64,000 nt of DNA from Pseudomonas hefeiensis (lineage in GTDB: Bacteria; Pseudomonadota; Gammaproteobacteria; Pseudomonadales; Pseudomonadaceae). Of this stretch, positions 25,588 to 35,775 are shown piece after piece (within the stretch, counting starts at the first letter, position 1; each line of letters starts with the position of its first letter). The position numbers and the translations under genes are program-made. Location of the stretch: positions 3,224,001-3,288,000 of the forward strand of contig NZ_CP117449.1 of the NCBI RefSeq assembly GCF_030687835.1, in the 5' to 3' direction. The notes below the pieces were generated by a model. That model was given only the letters and a program-made list of their open reading frames with translations. It did no database searches and was not told where the DNA came from.

Positions 25588-26232
25588 TGCCTTCGCCCGT
25601 CTCGCCCCTCCGCTCTCATGCCCCGGCTCCTGAAGTCTGGCGGTGATGCCCTCGCGCCCGGCAATCACCCTCGATTGGACGCTGCTGTTCGCTAAAAACC
25701 AGAAAACTGTTTAATCGCCATGGAACTGAACTGGTTTTTGCCCTCAATCTGTATCTTCTAATCGTTATTTAAGTCCTGATAATTGAACGCTGATTTCCAT
25801 CTCAAGGAAGAAGTCGTGGCGCAATACAAGTTTTTAGAAGATCGTCATCCTTCAGGGCCGGCTCAAGCCGCTTCAGGCGTTACTTGGTTTAACGCTATCA
25901 GTCGCCTTTGGGGAAAACAGACGGGGGCTGGGGGTCAATTCAAGTTAGGCATGTTCTTTGTTTTTCGTACTCATTGTCTGAAGGACGTTGTCGGAATTCT
26001 CCTAGGACGCGCTAAAAAAACGACGGAACCCTTTGATCTAGCGGCTTGCAGGCACGCACCCAAGCAAAGGAGGCGAACGCTCCAGCACATGTATCAAATA
26101 ATTACGACAAGCAAAGCTTGAGCGTATTACCAATACTCTTTGCAGTACTAAAACAATCCATCCAGACCAACCCGTCGCTCGGTCACGTTGTGCGGGTGCG
26201 ACGCCGATAGTTGAATTTCCAGGTAAATGGCT
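25588..26232. other. Mostly non-coding stretch before the 495-residue gene
   Basis: 645 bases with lower GC than the surroundings. It contains a 9-bp inverted repeat, AAAAACCAG (25694-25702) with CTGGTTTTT (25731-25739), in which AACTG-like words also recur; this could be a binding site for the MocR-type regulator encoded at 27817. A small open frame with a good Shine-Dalgarno (25816-26121) is listed separately. AGG at 26221-26223 serves the next gene. Confidence 0.45.
25816..26121 (+). CDS. Small hypothetical protein (doubtful)
   Basis: Open frame of 101 residues starting at GTG 25816, with AAGGAAG at 25804-25810 in good position. The product begins MAQYKFLEDRHPSGPAQ, has a weakly hydrophobic middle (LGMFFVFRTH) and a basic end. 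I recognise no family, and the codon use is unlike that of nearby genes. It may be a fast-evolving accessory gene or chance. Confidence 0.25.
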   Translation: MAQYKFLEDRHPSGPAQAASGVTWFNAISRLWGKQTGAGGQFKLGMFFVFRTHCLKDVVGILLGRAKKTTEPFDLAACRHAPKQRRRTLQHMYQIITTSKA

Positions 26233-27720
26233 ATGAGTGCAATTCATGAGCAGGCAATGACTCACGTGTATCAGCAGATACTGCAGCGATTGTCAGGTTT
26301 TTATTCCCGCGCGGAACGTACTGCGTTGCAGCTTTTGATCCAGCGTTTAATTGTCGCGGCCGGAGGCATTGACCGGATCGGCGACTATCGCGTGTTGACA
26401 GTCCAGAACGGGAGCCGGGACAGCTTTTATGTCCTGGCGGCGTTGCGGGCCGCGCAATTGAGCATCGCGGGCCGGCATCCGGTGACCTTCGACCTGCGCG
26501 TCGCCACCCCTCGTTTGAGCGAAACCACCCAGGCGACCCTGGAAAACATCCACCGCTGCTATAGCGCGCTGTTCGTCTACGACGATCCCCGGGTGGAGCT
26601 GCTGATGGCGGATAACCGCGAAGTGGTGCCATTCAATCACAAGCAGCCTTTGTCGGTGGTCGGGCATGAGGCCAATCGCATGGACGCGCTCGTTCTGGGC
26701 CACCTGCGCTCGGTCGACAGCCCCTTGGAGGTAGGTGATCACGGCTACCTGGCGATGGCGGAGTTCTACCGGCATATGGCTCGTTGGGAGAGCGGGGTGG
26801 ACTCGTTAGTCAGCAGTGATACGCCTCGCGAGCAAAAACAGTTCATGTCGGGCCTTCGGCGCGCTGCCCGCAAGGTAGGCCTGGCCACTGACCCGTCCAG
26901 CGGTTTCGACAGTCTCTTCGCGCAACTCGATACCCTGGGCGCGAATCCCTACCAGGGTTTTTATGGCCAGGACCACCTGGGCGCGTGGAGACCCGAGGGG
27001 CATTTCGAGGCTTGTCGGCGCGTGAGCCATATTGGTATCGACGATCTGATCGTCGACAGCTCGGAAGAAACCAACTGGCCGCTGTTCAGTGAGTTTCTGC
27101 GGGTACGGACCGATGAATTCGTCGCATCGGCGCCGGAAAACGAGTACCTCAGCCCGCTGATGTCGGCTCATTTGCATGGCCTTCAGGCCTGCTATCTGCA
27201 GGGGCGCAGCTACGAAGCGGGTTACGGGGACTACGTACAACGAGCAATCATGATCATGCACCGCAAGCAACTGCCCGAGCACGTCTGCGAACAGGCCAGG
27301 ACGCTGTTTGGCCCACCCTCGGCCATCCCCGAGCGCCGTGCCCAGGCCGCCAGCGAAGCGCACAAAACCCTGGGGCTCAACGAAACGCAACTGGTGTGCA
27401 TGTTGTTCGCCCCATTCGTTGAGCAAGGCGCAGGCCTGGAGCACTTCCTGCGTTGCTGCCATCCCGGCATGCTGGTGGCGATGCCGGACCTGCACAAGGC
27501 CATGCAGGGCGCGAACATCGCCGATCAGGTGGCCCAATGGATGGTCGATGTCAGCGGCCTGCCCATCGACATGGTCGGCAAGCTGTATCGGGCGAGCATT
27601 ACGCCGCTGGAGCAGGAAGTGGTGTCGGGGATTGATTCGCGCAACGCCATTGATGACGTCGACGCTGAAGAAGCCGGGCAGGGCGCCGACGCCTTGCGCG
27701 AACGTTCGGCACGGCATTGA
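26233..27720 (+). CDS. Unrecognised conserved-looking protein, 495 residues
   Basis: A long, GC-rich, well-coded open frame. ATG 26233 is preferred to ATG 26227 because the AGG at 26221-26223 is well spaced only from it. I recognise no domain. There is no signal peptide or membrane segment, so it should be cytoplasmic. The N-terminal 150 residues look alpha/beta (YRVLTVQNGSRDSFYVL, HPVTFDLRVATPRLSE); the rest is rich in helices with scattered HLHGLQACYLQG and CMLFAPFVEQGAG segments; the acidic tail (DDVDAEEAGQGAD) is low complexity. A MocR-type regulator follows 96 bases downstream and may control it. Confidence 0.85.
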   Translation: MSAIHEQAMTHVYQQILQRLSGFYSRAERTALQLLIQRLIVAAGGIDRIGDYRVLTVQNGSRDSFYVLAALRAAQLSIAGRHPVTFDLRVATPRLSETTQATLENIHRCYSALFVYDDPRVELLMADNREVVPFNHKQPLSVVGHEANRMDALVLGHLRSVDSPLEVGDHGYLAMAEFYRHMARWESGVDSLVSSDTPREQKQFMSGLRRAARKVGLATDPSSGFDSLFAQLDTLGANPYQGFYGQDHLGAWRPEGHFEACRRVSHIGIDDLIVDSSEETNWPLFSEFLRVRTDEFVASAPENEYLSPLMSAHLHGLQACYLQGRSYEAGYGDYVQRAIMIMHRKQLPEHVCEQARTLFGPPSAIPERRAQAASEAHKTLGLNETQLVCMLFAPFVEQGAGLEHFLRCCHPGMLVAMPDLHKAMQGANIADQVAQWMVDVSGLPIDMVGKLYRASITPLEQEVVSGIDSRNAIDDVDAEEAGQGADALRERSARH

Positions 27721-27816
27721 GGGTCGAGGTTTGACGGATTCATTCGCCACGTATCCGGCCGTTGTTCCCGGTCATCCGGCGGAGCCGGTCCCGCCCCTTG
27801 CTGTTGGCCCAGCCCC

Positions 27817-29214
27817 ATGAAAGGTTGCCGGGAACCAGACTTCGCTTACCAGGCGGTTTATCGGTATCTAACGACCCTGATCAACGAGTTGGGCGCCGAT
27901 GCCCGAGTGCGCTTGCCGTCGTTACGACAACTGGCCGAGCGCCTGAGCGTATCGATTTCCACGATCCAGTACGCCTATTCGTTACTGGAAAAAGAGGGAA
28001 GGGTCTACTCCGTCGCCAAGTCCGGTTATTACGCGTTGCCAGTGCCCTGCGTTGCGACGCTGGGGGGCGGTGATGATTTGCTCGAGACCCTGTACGTCAA
28101 TGCGCGGCGCCCGGGAATGCTGGTGCTCAGTGCGGACGAGCCTGCGTCAGTGCAACCGCTGGACAGCCCGCTGTTGTTGCTTGAGCGTGAGCTGCTGCGC
28201 CAGTATCCGCGCTCCTCACAGATGCCTTCGCAACCCTGGGGCGAACTGGAACTGCGTACCGCGCTGGCGGCTCGCTACACTTCTTCGCCGGCCCGGTGCT
28301 GGAATGCGGACGACGTTTATATCGGCGCCGATTTGCGCGGCGTGCTGGAGATTCTGATCGCCGTGCTGGCGCTCAAAGGCGCCACGGTACTGATCGAATC
28401 GCCCTGCGACTGGACCGTCCTGCGCCTGCTCCAGGCGGCCGATATCGACGTGATTGAACTGCCACTGCTGGCGGATGGGGGCATCAATGTCGAGCAGTTG
28501 GAGCAATTACTGACGGGGGAAACGGTACGCCTGGTCATCCTGTCCTCGGTCCTGAACATGCCCAAGGGCACGCTTGTTCCTGAAAACAACCGTCGCGCCG
28601 TAGCACGCTTGCTGGATCTGCACGGCACATGGGTGCTGGAGAACGACAGTTATACAGACTTGGTGTTCGAAGCCGGGGTTACGCCTTTTCGAGACTTGCT
28701 CGACCCGGATCGACTGATCGTCTATTCCACTTTCGAAAAAACCATCGGCCCCGAGGCGCCCTACGGCTATGTACTGTCGCGTCAGTTGACGTTGGAGTTG
28801 CAGCGCCATTTCCTGCTGCGCGCGTTTAGCCTGTCGCCGATTCGCCAGAAAGCCATTGCCCGCTTGTACAGTAACGGCCGGATCGATCAGCACTTGATGG
28901 TCTTGCGGCGCTTGCTGCGGGAAGGGGCTGTCTCGACGACGCAACTGCTGCGCGAGCGGCTGGGGGACAGCCTGCAATGGTTGGAACCTCAGGGGGGCGC
29001 GACGATCTGGACGCGATCTTCGCGGCGCGTCGATTTACGACGGGTCTTCCAGCGGCTGCTTGCGCAGCGAATCGTCATAGCACCGGGCGAACTGTTCAGT
29101 CTGCAAGGGCTGTATGCACAGCATATGCGCCTGACCCATGCCTTAGGCGGTTCACACGATCTGGATACAGCACTCTGCGCGCTGGCCGATGCCTTGAGAC
29201 TTGAGCAATCGTGA
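27817..29214 (+). CDS. MocR-type regulator: GntR winged helix plus aminotransferase-like domain
   Basis: 465 residues. A GntR HTH occupies about residues 10-75 (LPSLRQLAERLSVSISTIQYA, YSLLEKEGRVYSVAKSGYY). A fold-type I aminotransferase-like domain follows, with the aspartate-type contact in LENDSYTDLVF and the probable PLP lysine in YSTFEKTIGPEAPYGYV. MocR proteins use PLP plus an amino-acid or amine ligand to switch transcription. The lysine block lacks the usual PGLRxG ending. It follows an unrecognised gene on the same strand and precedes pgm. Confidence 0.9.
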   Translation: MKGCREPDFAYQAVYRYLTTLINELGADARVRLPSLRQLAERLSVSISTIQYAYSLLEKEGRVYSVAKSGYYALPVPCVATLGGGDDLLETLYVNARRPGMLVLSADEPASVQPLDSPLLLLERELLRQYPRSSQMPSQPWGELELRTALAARYTSSPARCWNADDVYIGADLRGVLEILIAVLALKGATVLIESPCDWTVLRLLQAADIDVIELPLLADGGINVEQLEQLLTGETVRLVILSSVLNMPKGTLVPENNRRAVARLLDLHGTWVLENDSYTDLVFEAGVTPFRDLLDPDRLIVYSTFEKTIGPEAPYGYVLSRQLTLELQRHFLLRAFSLSPIRQKAIARLYSNGRIDQHLMVLRRLLREGAVSTTQLLRERLGDSLQWLEPQGGATIWTRSSRRVDLRRVFQRLLAQRIVIAPGELFSLQGLYAQHMRLTHALGGSHDLDTALCALADALRLEQS

Positions 29215-29305
29215 CGAAGGGCGATGGATCGAACCCGTCGCGCCACGGTCGAACTGTCAGTAAACTGCTTCCATTTTATCGAGCCACTCCATCCAGAGGT
29301 TTTGC

Positions 29306-30952
29306 ATGACAGTCAGTCCATTTGCGGGCAAGCCGGCACCGGCAGAGTTGTTAATCGATATCCCGCGACTGGTGACGGCCTACTACACTGGCCGACCCGA
29401 CGCCTCGGTTTCCACCCAGCGTGTGGCTTTCGGCACCTCCGGTCACCGTGGCAGCTCCTTCGACCTGGGGTTCAACGAATGGCATGTGCTGGCTATCAGT
29501 CAAGCGATCTGCCTGTACCGTGAAGCCCAGGGCATCAACGGGCCCTTGTTCCTGGGGATCGATACCCATGCGCTGTCTACCCCGGCAGGGGCCAGCGCGC
29601 TGGAGGTATTCGCTGCCAACGGGGTCACCGTGATGATCGCCGAGGCCGATGAATACACGCCCACGCCGGCGATTTCCCACGCCATTCTTTGCTACAACCG
29701 GGGCCGCACCACCGGTCTGGCGGACGGCATTGTCATCACGCCGTCCCACAATCCGCCGCAGAGCGGAGGTTACAAGTACAACCCCACCAACGGCGGCCCG
29801 GCCGATACCCACATCACCAAATGGATCGAAGCCAAGGCCAACGAGCTGCTCGCCAGCCAGTTGGCCGGCGTCAAGCGCATCAGCTATGAGCAGGCCCTGA
29901 AGGCTGACACCACTCACCGTCACGACTACGTCAATACCTACGTGGCGGATCTGGGCAATGTCATCGACTTCGATGCCATCCGCGCTGCCGGCTTGCGCCT
30001 GGGGGTCGACCCGCTGGGTGGCGCGGGCGTGCGCTACTGGCCCGCCATTGCCGAGCATTACCGCCTGGATCTGGACGTGGTCAACACCCAGGTGGATTCC
30101 ACCTTCCGCTTCATGACTGTCGATTGGGACGGGCAGATACGTATGGATCCGTCCTCCAGCCATGCCATGCAAGGGCTGATTGGCCTCAAAGAGCGTTTCG
30201 ATGTGGCCTTCGCCTGCGACCCGGACCATGATCGCCATGGCATCGTGACGCCCTCCGGTGGTTTGCTGGCGCCGAACAACTATCTGGCGGTGTCCATCGA
30301 CTACCTGTTCCAGAACCGTCCGCAGTGGCGTGCCGATGCTGCCGTGGGCAAGACAGTGGTCAGCAGCGGTCTGATCGATCGCGTGGCCAAGCGCCTGGGG
30401 CGACGTCTGTATGAGGTGCCGGTAGGCTTCAAGTGGTTTGCTGACGGCCTGTTCGACGGGTCCCTGGGCTTTGGTGGCGAAGAAAGCGCCGGCGCCTCGT
30501 TCCTGCGCAAGGACGGTGGTGTGTGGAGTACCGATAAGGACGGCCTGATCCCCGCGTTGCTGGCGGCCGAAATGACCGCGCGCACCGGTCGCGACCCAAG
30601 CCAGGCTTACCGTGCCCTGACGGATGAACTGGGTGAGCCGTTCTCCGTGCGCGTCGATGCCAAGGCCAGCCCGCAACAGAAGGCGCTGCTGAGCAAGCTG
30701 TCGCCGGACCAGGTCGCATCCACTGAATTGGCCGGGGAGACCATCCAGAGCATCCTCAGCCATGCCCCGGGCAATGACCAGGCCATCGGCGGCCTGAAGG
30801 TCATGACCGAAAACGGTTGGTTCGCCGCGCGTCCGTCAGGCACTGAGGACATCTACAAGATCTACGCCGAAAGCTTCATCAGTGATGAGCACCTCAAACA
30901 ATTGGTGGTCGAAGCGCAGGCATTGGTCGACGGAGCCATCTCCAAGCAGTGA
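29306..30952 (+). CDS. pgm: Phosphoglucomutase (alpha-D-glucose phosphate-specific)
   Basis: 548-residue cytoplasmic enzyme interconverting glucose 1- and 6-phosphate for glycogen, trehalose and surface sugar synthesis. The phosphoserine is Ser147 in [11 protein letters not shown], the metal site is DPDHDRHGI, the sugar loop is [12 protein letters not shown] and the phosphate-binding loop is RPSGTED. Length and all motifs match the Pgm family. It stands alone after the MocR gene, separated by 91 bases. Confidence 0.97.
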   Translation: MTVSPFAGKPAPAELLIDIPRLVTAYYTGRPDASVSTQRVAFGTSGHRGSSFDLGFNEWHVLAISQAICLYREAQGINGPLFLGIDTHALSTPAGASALEVFAANGVTVMIAEADEYTPTPAISHAILCYNRGRTTGLADGIVITPSHNPPQSGGYKYNPTNGGPADTHITKWIEAKANELLASQLAGVKRISYEQALKADTTHRHDYVNTYVADLGNVIDFDAIRAAGLRLGVDPLGGAGVRYWPAIAEHYRLDLDVVNTQVDSTFRFMTVDWDGQIRMDPSSSHAMQGLIGLKERFDVAFACDPDHDRHGIVTPSGGLLAPNNYLAVSIDYLFQNRPQWRADAAVGKTVVSSGLIDRVAKRLGRRLYEVPVGFKWFADGLFDGSLGFGGEESAGASFLRKDGGVWSTDKDGLIPALLAAEMTARTGRDPSQAYRALTDELGEPFSVRVDAKASPQQKALLSKLSPDQVASTELAGETIQSILSHAPGNDQAIGGLKVMTENGWFAARPSGTEDIYKIYAESFISDEHLKQLVVEAQALVDGAISKQ

Positions 30953-31001
30953 TTCAAAGTTAATCCCGAGCAGGATCGCCCGCACAGTATGTCCCGGCCT
31001 C

Positions 31002-31031
31002 TGTGGGAGCGAGCCTGCTCGCGATTGCGGT
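31002..31031. repeat. REP element (fluorescens type)
   Basis: TGTGGGAGCGAGCCTGCTCG begins a typical Pseudomonas REP; the core GCGAGC/GCTCGC (31009-31022) is a perfect stem with a CT loop. It lies 50 bases after pgm and may stabilise its transcript. Confidence 0.8.
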
Positions 31032-31173
31032 GGGTCGGGCTACGCTGATGTCAATGTGCGATACCACTTTCACTTCATCGCCTAAATCCATGACTTACAA
31101 GCTTTTGGGTGGAATCCGCTGACAAATACAGACACCATAGCCGTCATGGTTCTGAACACCGGAGTCCCCAAGC

Positions 31174-33642
31174 GTGTCGCAACACACTCCCGATCTTCCC
31201 CCCGAACTTCTGTCCCTGGCCCAGATGCCTTTGCTCAAGCGCCTGGCCGCGCGGTTTTTGGGTCATGGCCTGACGCAACTTCGAGCCCAGCATCGGGCTT
31301 CCTGGCTACACGGCCAGGCCGATGGCTTTCGCAGCGGGCATAGCGCCGGTTTTGACTACGGCTATCAGGAAGGCAAGGTCGAAGGGCTGGAAGAGGGCCG
31401 GCAGGTCCTGTTGATCCGAGACTCCCGAAGCACCGAGCACCCGGCACCGAAAGTCGATGAGCTGCTGTTCGATGACTGGCGCCTGCGGTTGACCGCCGAA
31501 CTCAAGAAACGCATCAAGGCCGATGTTGCCCGATTGCTTCCCGCTCACGCCCAACCGAGCGCCGCCCAGTGGAAGATGATCCTGAGCGATACGCCATCTA
31601 CCTCGGTCATCGCGGGCGCAGGCGCCGGGAAGTCCACGACCCTGGTGCTACGTCTTGTGCTGCTGTCTCATTACCTGGGTTTTGAGTTGGATTCGATGAC
31701 CGTGGTGACCTTCACGCGGGAATCGCGCAAAGACTTCATTCACAAACTCATTGAGGTTTTTGCCCTGTGGGGGCGAACAATCAGCCTCAAGGAAGCTCGC
31801 GACCTGGTGCGGACCTTCCATTCACGCATCTTGCCCATGGTGCGCAGCTTGCCCGGGTTCGAACGACTCCAGGCCTTTGAAACCCTGAGCCATCGCCCCG
31901 AATCGACTGATGATGACGCCCAGGGCAATCCCTTTGAGTTGCGCATCAACGATACTCAGCGCCAACAACTCAATGCCTGCTATCACGGTCTTTATCAACG
32001 CGACGAGCGTTTTCGCGAGCTGATCAAACCAATGTCCCGGCACGCCTTGCAGCTCAGGGAGTTGGAGCGCGACCATCCCGATGTGCAAAAGCGGGTGGCG
32101 GTGACCGAACTGGCCGCCCAGCGCGATGAAGAACTGTGCGATGCGATCGAAGACCTGTGGTTTCGCGCCGGTGCCTGGCCGATCAAGGGCATCGAGCCAA
32201 AGCGTCAGGCCTTCCAGATCAACGGCGCGACGTTTCATTGCCACGGCTACATCCCCACTCTGGACGCTTGGGTGATGCTGGGTTTCGACCCGCGGGAAGA
32301 CGCCCGGCTCAGCCGGCCGGGAGCCAAGCTGAGTATCCGCGCAGAGTGGGCGGTCAAGCGCACACTGTTTCAAGCTTTCTGCTCTAAGCCACTGATATGG
32401 CTGGATAGTTATGAGTCATCAAAGCGCGTACTGAGCGTGTTGGCCGGCGATGCCAGCGCGGGTCCAGGGTTCGACTACAAGGTGAAAGGCGAACTGGGTT
32501 CGGCACCGCTGCTCGATTGTTTTGTCGCGGCAGCCGGTTTTATCGAGAACCTGGGCCTGGACGTTTCGGACGCTGTGGGCCGGATGTGTTTTGCCCAGGA
32601 TGACCCGGACCGTTATTTCTTTGAGGCCTTGAGTCGCTACTGGCGGGCATTTGAAGACCACTTGCTTGATCAGTCGCCCCCCGCCATGACTTATAACCGG
32701 ATGTTCGCGCTGTTCAGTGAGCACTCCCCAGAGAACTTCAAGCTGCTGAGCGATGCGACACTGCGTCCTCTGTCGCACTTGATGATCGACGAGTTTCAGG
32801 ATGTCTCGCCGCAGATCGTTTCCTGGCTTCGCGCAAGCCTGCGGGAAGTGCGCAGCCGTGGTCCCGCCATGCATGTAGGCCGAGGTGCCCAGCGTTCCTC
32901 CTTGCTGTGCGTGGGCGATGACTGGCAGTCGATCTACGGCTGGCGCGGCAGCTCACCCAGTTATTTCATGGCGTTCAACAAACAGTTTCCTTCGCCGGCA
33001 AACACCCGGGTCATGCTCACCGATAACTATCGCAGCCATCAGCACATCATCGACGCCGCCGAACACGTCGTGCGTGCGGCTGCGGCTATTCCCGGCAAAA
33101 AGGCCAAGGCCAGCGGCACGCCTCGAGCCTTGAGCCCGGTCAATGTGCTGGACAGAGACGACGAAGGCCTGGCGAAGCGGCTGGATGAGCACTATCGCAA
33201 GGGCGACTCAATCTTGATGTTGTATCGAAAAAGCAGCGACAAGCTATTGATTGAAAAACATATTCAACCAACAGTTAATGTGGATTCTAGCTTGCCGTAC
33301 CCGGCGAGGCGCCTCAGGCAGATGACCTACCATAGCGCCAAGGGGCTTCAGGCCGATGCGGTGTTTTTGCTCGGTGACTGCCAGCACTCGACCAGCTCCC
33401 CCTACAAGAATCAGGTCTACCGAATGGCCGGGCTGGGCCAGGAAGGCGATGCCGAGCCGTACGACACGGCGCAGAAAGACGAGATTCTGCGTCTGGCCTA
33501 TGTCGGTATTACCCGGGCGGTGCAGCATTGCTATTGGTATGTCGACGGGCAGGACACACAGGTAAACAAGGCGCCCAAGGCGTCAGATCGGATAGGGACC
33601 GGCAAGCCGTTCTTTGCCGATCATCGCCGCGCCCGCGGTTGA
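31174..33642 (+). CDS. UvrD/Rep-like superfamily 1A DNA helicase with glycine-periodic N-terminus
   Basis: 822-residue ATP-dependent DNA helicase. Motif I is AGAGAGKST (lysine about residue 151), Ia VVTFTRESRKDF, II MIDEFQDVSP, III GDDWQSIYGWRGSS, IV LTDNYRS, V TYHSAKGLQAD and VI LAYVGITRAVQ. GTG 31174 has GGAG ten bases upstream. The first 130 residues are not helicase: residues 47-75 carry a glycine every fourth position (seven successive GxxxG units), as in FliH-like proteins. The insert between motifs Ia and II is longer than in UvrD, closest in layout to helicase IV (HelD). It stands alone and ends at a strong terminator. Confidence 0.92.
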   Translation: MSQHTPDLPPELLSLAQMPLLKRLAARFLGHGLTQLRAQHRASWLHGQADGFRSGHSAGFDYGYQEGKVEGLEEGRQVLLIRDSRSTEHPAPKVDELLFDDWRLRLTAELKKRIKADVARLLPAHAQPSAAQWKMILSDTPSTSVIAGAGAGKSTTLVLRLVLLSHYLGFELDSMTVVTFTRESRKDFIHKLIEVFALWGRTISLKEARDLVRTFHSRILPMVRSLPGFERLQAFETLSHRPESTDDDAQGNPFELRINDTQRQQLNACYHGLYQRDERFRELIKPMSRHALQLRELERDHPDVQKRVAVTELAAQRDEELCDAIEDLWFRAGAWPIKGIEPKRQAFQINGATFHCHGYIPTLDAWVMLGFDPREDARLSRPGAKLSIRAEWAVKRTLFQAFCSKPLIWLDSYESSKRVLSVLAGDASAGPGFDYKVKGELGSAPLLDCFVAAAGFIENLGLDVSDAVGRMCFAQDDPDRYFFEALSRYWRAFEDHLLDQSPPAMTYNRMFALFSEHSPENFKLLSDATLRPLSHLMIDEFQDVSPQIVSWLRASLREVRSRGPAMHVGRGAQRSSLLCVGDDWQSIYGWRGSSPSYFMAFNKQFPSPANTRVMLTDNYRSHQHIIDAAEHVVRAAAAIPGKKAKASGTPRALSPVNVLDRDDEGLAKRLDEHYRKGDSILMLYRKSSDKLLIEKHIQPTVNVDSSLPYPARRLRQMTYHSAKGLQADAVFLLGDCQHSTSSPYKNQVYRMAGLGQEGDAEPYDTAQKDEILRLAYVGITRAVQHCYWYVDGQDTQVNKAPKASDRIGTGKPFFADHRRARG

Positions 33643-33673
33643 GAACATCGGGGCACGAACAAAACCGTCAGCC

Positions 33674-33709
33674 AAAAAGAAGCCCACAGATGTGGGCTTC
33701 TTTTTTTTC
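33674..33709. terminator. Bidirectional intrinsic terminator
   Basis: GAAGCCCACA (33679-33688) and TGTGGGCTTC (33691-33700) form a perfect 10-bp stem, flanked by A5 on the left and T8 on the right. It can end both the helicase transcript and the convergent DUF1652 transcript. Confidence 0.95.
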
Positions 33710-33986
33710 AGGAGGCAAATCGTCGCAAGCCAACCGGTGGCACGAAAGCTTCCAGCTCGGCTTCCACCGCTTCGATTATTCGCTCCACGTCAGGGGCGTT
33801 CATCACTGTCGCGCAGGGGATGCCTGCAATCGCGATCATAGTCTCGCCGCTGGCACGGTCAAACAGCCGGGCGACCATGCTGCCCGGTGCGTCCATGCTG
33901 GCCTCGAATCCCATGGGATGAAAATGCCAGCGCATCAGCTGGCAGGCGTTGGGAAACGTAACCTTGCTGAAAGATCCTCTATTCAT
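33708..33986 (-). CDS. DUF1652 domain protein
   Basis: 92-residue protein of a family largely restricted to Pseudomonas. The diagnostic stretch is CQLMRWHFHPMGFEASMD, followed by GETMIAIAGIP and ERIIEAVEAELEAF. It is probably cytoplasmic; function unknown. AAGGTGG precedes the ATG at 33986 on the minus strand. Its stop lies at the shared terminator. Confidence 0.85.
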   Translation of the reverse strand: MNRGSFSKVTFPNACQLMRWHFHPMGFEASMDAPGSMVARLFDRASGETMIAIAGIPCATVMNAPDVERIIEAVEAELEAFVPPVGLRRFAS

Positions 33987-34175
33987 CTGTTGCCCACCTT
34001 CTTCATCAAGCGCTTCCGTTTGCTCATATCAGGAAGGAAGAGCCATCATGGCTCTACCAGTGAGAACTAAAAATAGCACCTGAAAATGAATGTCATGTGG
34101 CTTTTTTCAGGCCGTTTGGCGATTGGTTCACTTTTTTTGATTTGCATCACGACTTATGCCGTTTTGATCAGGGCG

Positions 34176-35645
34176 TCATCTTCTCTGGGCACGGATGTCA
34201 TCCCGCTCATCCAGAGGCTCTGGATCCCGGCACTTCAAGGCAATTACCCAAGCCAGCAGCATCAAAGACGCGGCAACGCTGAAGGTGAAATGCAAGCCAT
34301 TTGCCACTGCCTCAGGGGTAGCCTGGGCGATGCCGTTCGTCGGTACCGTGAGCGCAAACACCGCGCCGAGCGCCGATGCACCGGTCAAAAACCCCAGATT
34401 GCGCGACAGATTGAGCAACCCTGAGATGACGCCACGCTTGCCAGCGGGCACGTCTGCCATCACCGCTGTATTGTTGGCCGTCAGGAACAGCGCATAGCCA
34501 AGGGTTGTTACCGCGATAGCGGCGACATAGCTACCCACGCCGAGGGTCGGTGACATCAGCGACAGCATCAGGCAGCCGAGAATCATGATCAGCAGCCCGA
34601 AGAGGCGCATGGGGCGCACGCCAAACCGGTCCACCAGACGCCCGGCAGGCACGCCCGCCAGCGCGGCGACCGACGGTCCCGCCGCCAGCACCAGACCTAC
34701 CAGGGCGGTAGGCAACCCAAGAGCAATGGACAGATAGAATGGTCCCACCAGCAGCGTCGCCATCATGACCGTTGCAACCAGAGCACTGGTTGCCAACGTG
34801 GAAACCAGCAGCCGGTCCCCAAGCAACGCCAAGGGAATCAGCGGCGACGCGACCCGGCTCTGAGCCAAAACAAACAGGCTGCCGCCCAGGATAGCCGTCA
34901 GCGACAAGGCAATATTTGGCCAGCCGAAGTCGCCTCGGCCCAACGTCGTGGCGAGGGTATAGGCGCCAAGCGTTATCGCCAATAGAAGCGTACCCAGGGT
35001 GTCGAAGCGGGGGCGCGCGGCCGATCTCTCCGGTTGCCGAGCTGGCAATGAACGCCAGGCCAGTACACACGTCAGCAGCCCAAGAGGAACGTTAATCAAA
35101 AATAACGCCTGCCAACCGAAACCGCTGATCAATGCGCCCCCCAGAGAGGGCCCGAGGGCGGTACCTACCGCTGATAGGGTGCCCAAAAGCCCCATCGCGC
35201 TGCCGGTCTTTTCCTTGCTGACTGTTTCACCCACAAGGGCCAGCGTCAGCGTCATCATGACGGCCGCTCCAAGGCCCTGTAACGCCCGGCCTGCGATCAA
35301 CAGCCAAAGCGAGGGCGCCATGCCGCAAAGCGCCGACGCAAGAGTGAACACCACGATTGCGCCCAATAGCAGCTTGCCAGGCCCCACCAAATCCCCCAAT
35401 CGCCCAAGGCTCACAATCAGCGTGGTGATCGCCAGTAAATAGGCAAGTACCACCCACTGAACCTGCTGAAAGGGGGCATCGAACGCCTGGGCCAGCGTCG
35501 GCAAGCCGACCGTCACCACGCTGGCGCCCAGGGAGGCAAGCAAGGTTGAAAGTGACAGGCTGGCCAAGGCCCAGCGGGGTGAAGAGCCCCGTCGTGCGGG
35601 CATCGCGCTCGGCCGGCCGGGTTGTGTATTAACGGGTTTCATCAT
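34176..35645 (-). CDS. MFS multidrug efflux transporter (DHA2, 14-helix type)
   Basis: 489-residue proton-driven exporter. Motif A-like GRLGDLVGPGKLL, motif B in the GRALQGLGAAVMM segment and motif C in LGPSLGGALI place it in the drug:H+ antiporter group; the hydrophobicity supports 14 segments. It is divergent from a LysR gene (130 bases between), the usual arrangement for regulated efflux. Substrate unknown. Confidence 0.92.
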   Translation of the reverse strand: MMKPVNTQPGRPSAMPARRGSSPRWALASLSLSTLLASLGASVVTVGLPTLAQAFDAPFQQVQWVVLAYLLAITTLIVSLGRLGDLVGPGKLLLGAIVVFTLASALCGMAPSLWLLIAGRALQGLGAAVMMTLTLALVGETVSKEKTGSAMGLLGTLSAVGTALGPSLGGALISGFGWQALFLINVPLGLLTCVLAWRSLPARQPERSAARPRFDTLGTLLLAITLGAYTLATTLGRGDFGWPNIALSLTAILGGSLFVLAQSRVASPLIPLALLGDRLLVSTLATSALVATVMMATLLVGPFYLSIALGLPTALVGLVLAAGPSVAALAGVPAGRLVDRFGVRPMRLFGLLIMILGCLMLSLMSPTLGVGSYVAAIAVTTLGYALFLTANNTAVMADVPAGKRGVISGLLNLSRNLGFLTGASALGAVFALTVPTNGIAQATPEAVANGLHFTFSVAASLMLLAWVIALKCRDPEPLDERDDIRAQRR

Positions 35646-35775
35646 GTCCTCTCGCTCTGCTGCTGCACAAATGGCGCTGTCAGAACGTTACGCCCGGGCA
35701 TAACATGGCGGAAGACGCACGGATTGCACTTTATAACTGCATGCAGCGCCACCTATTCCAACCCAGGACTGCGCC

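Noticed and set aside
29351..30763. 470-codon open frame antisense to pgm
   Set aside because: It mirrors a clear phosphoglucomutase gene in a GC-rich codon context; no motif or start signal supports it.
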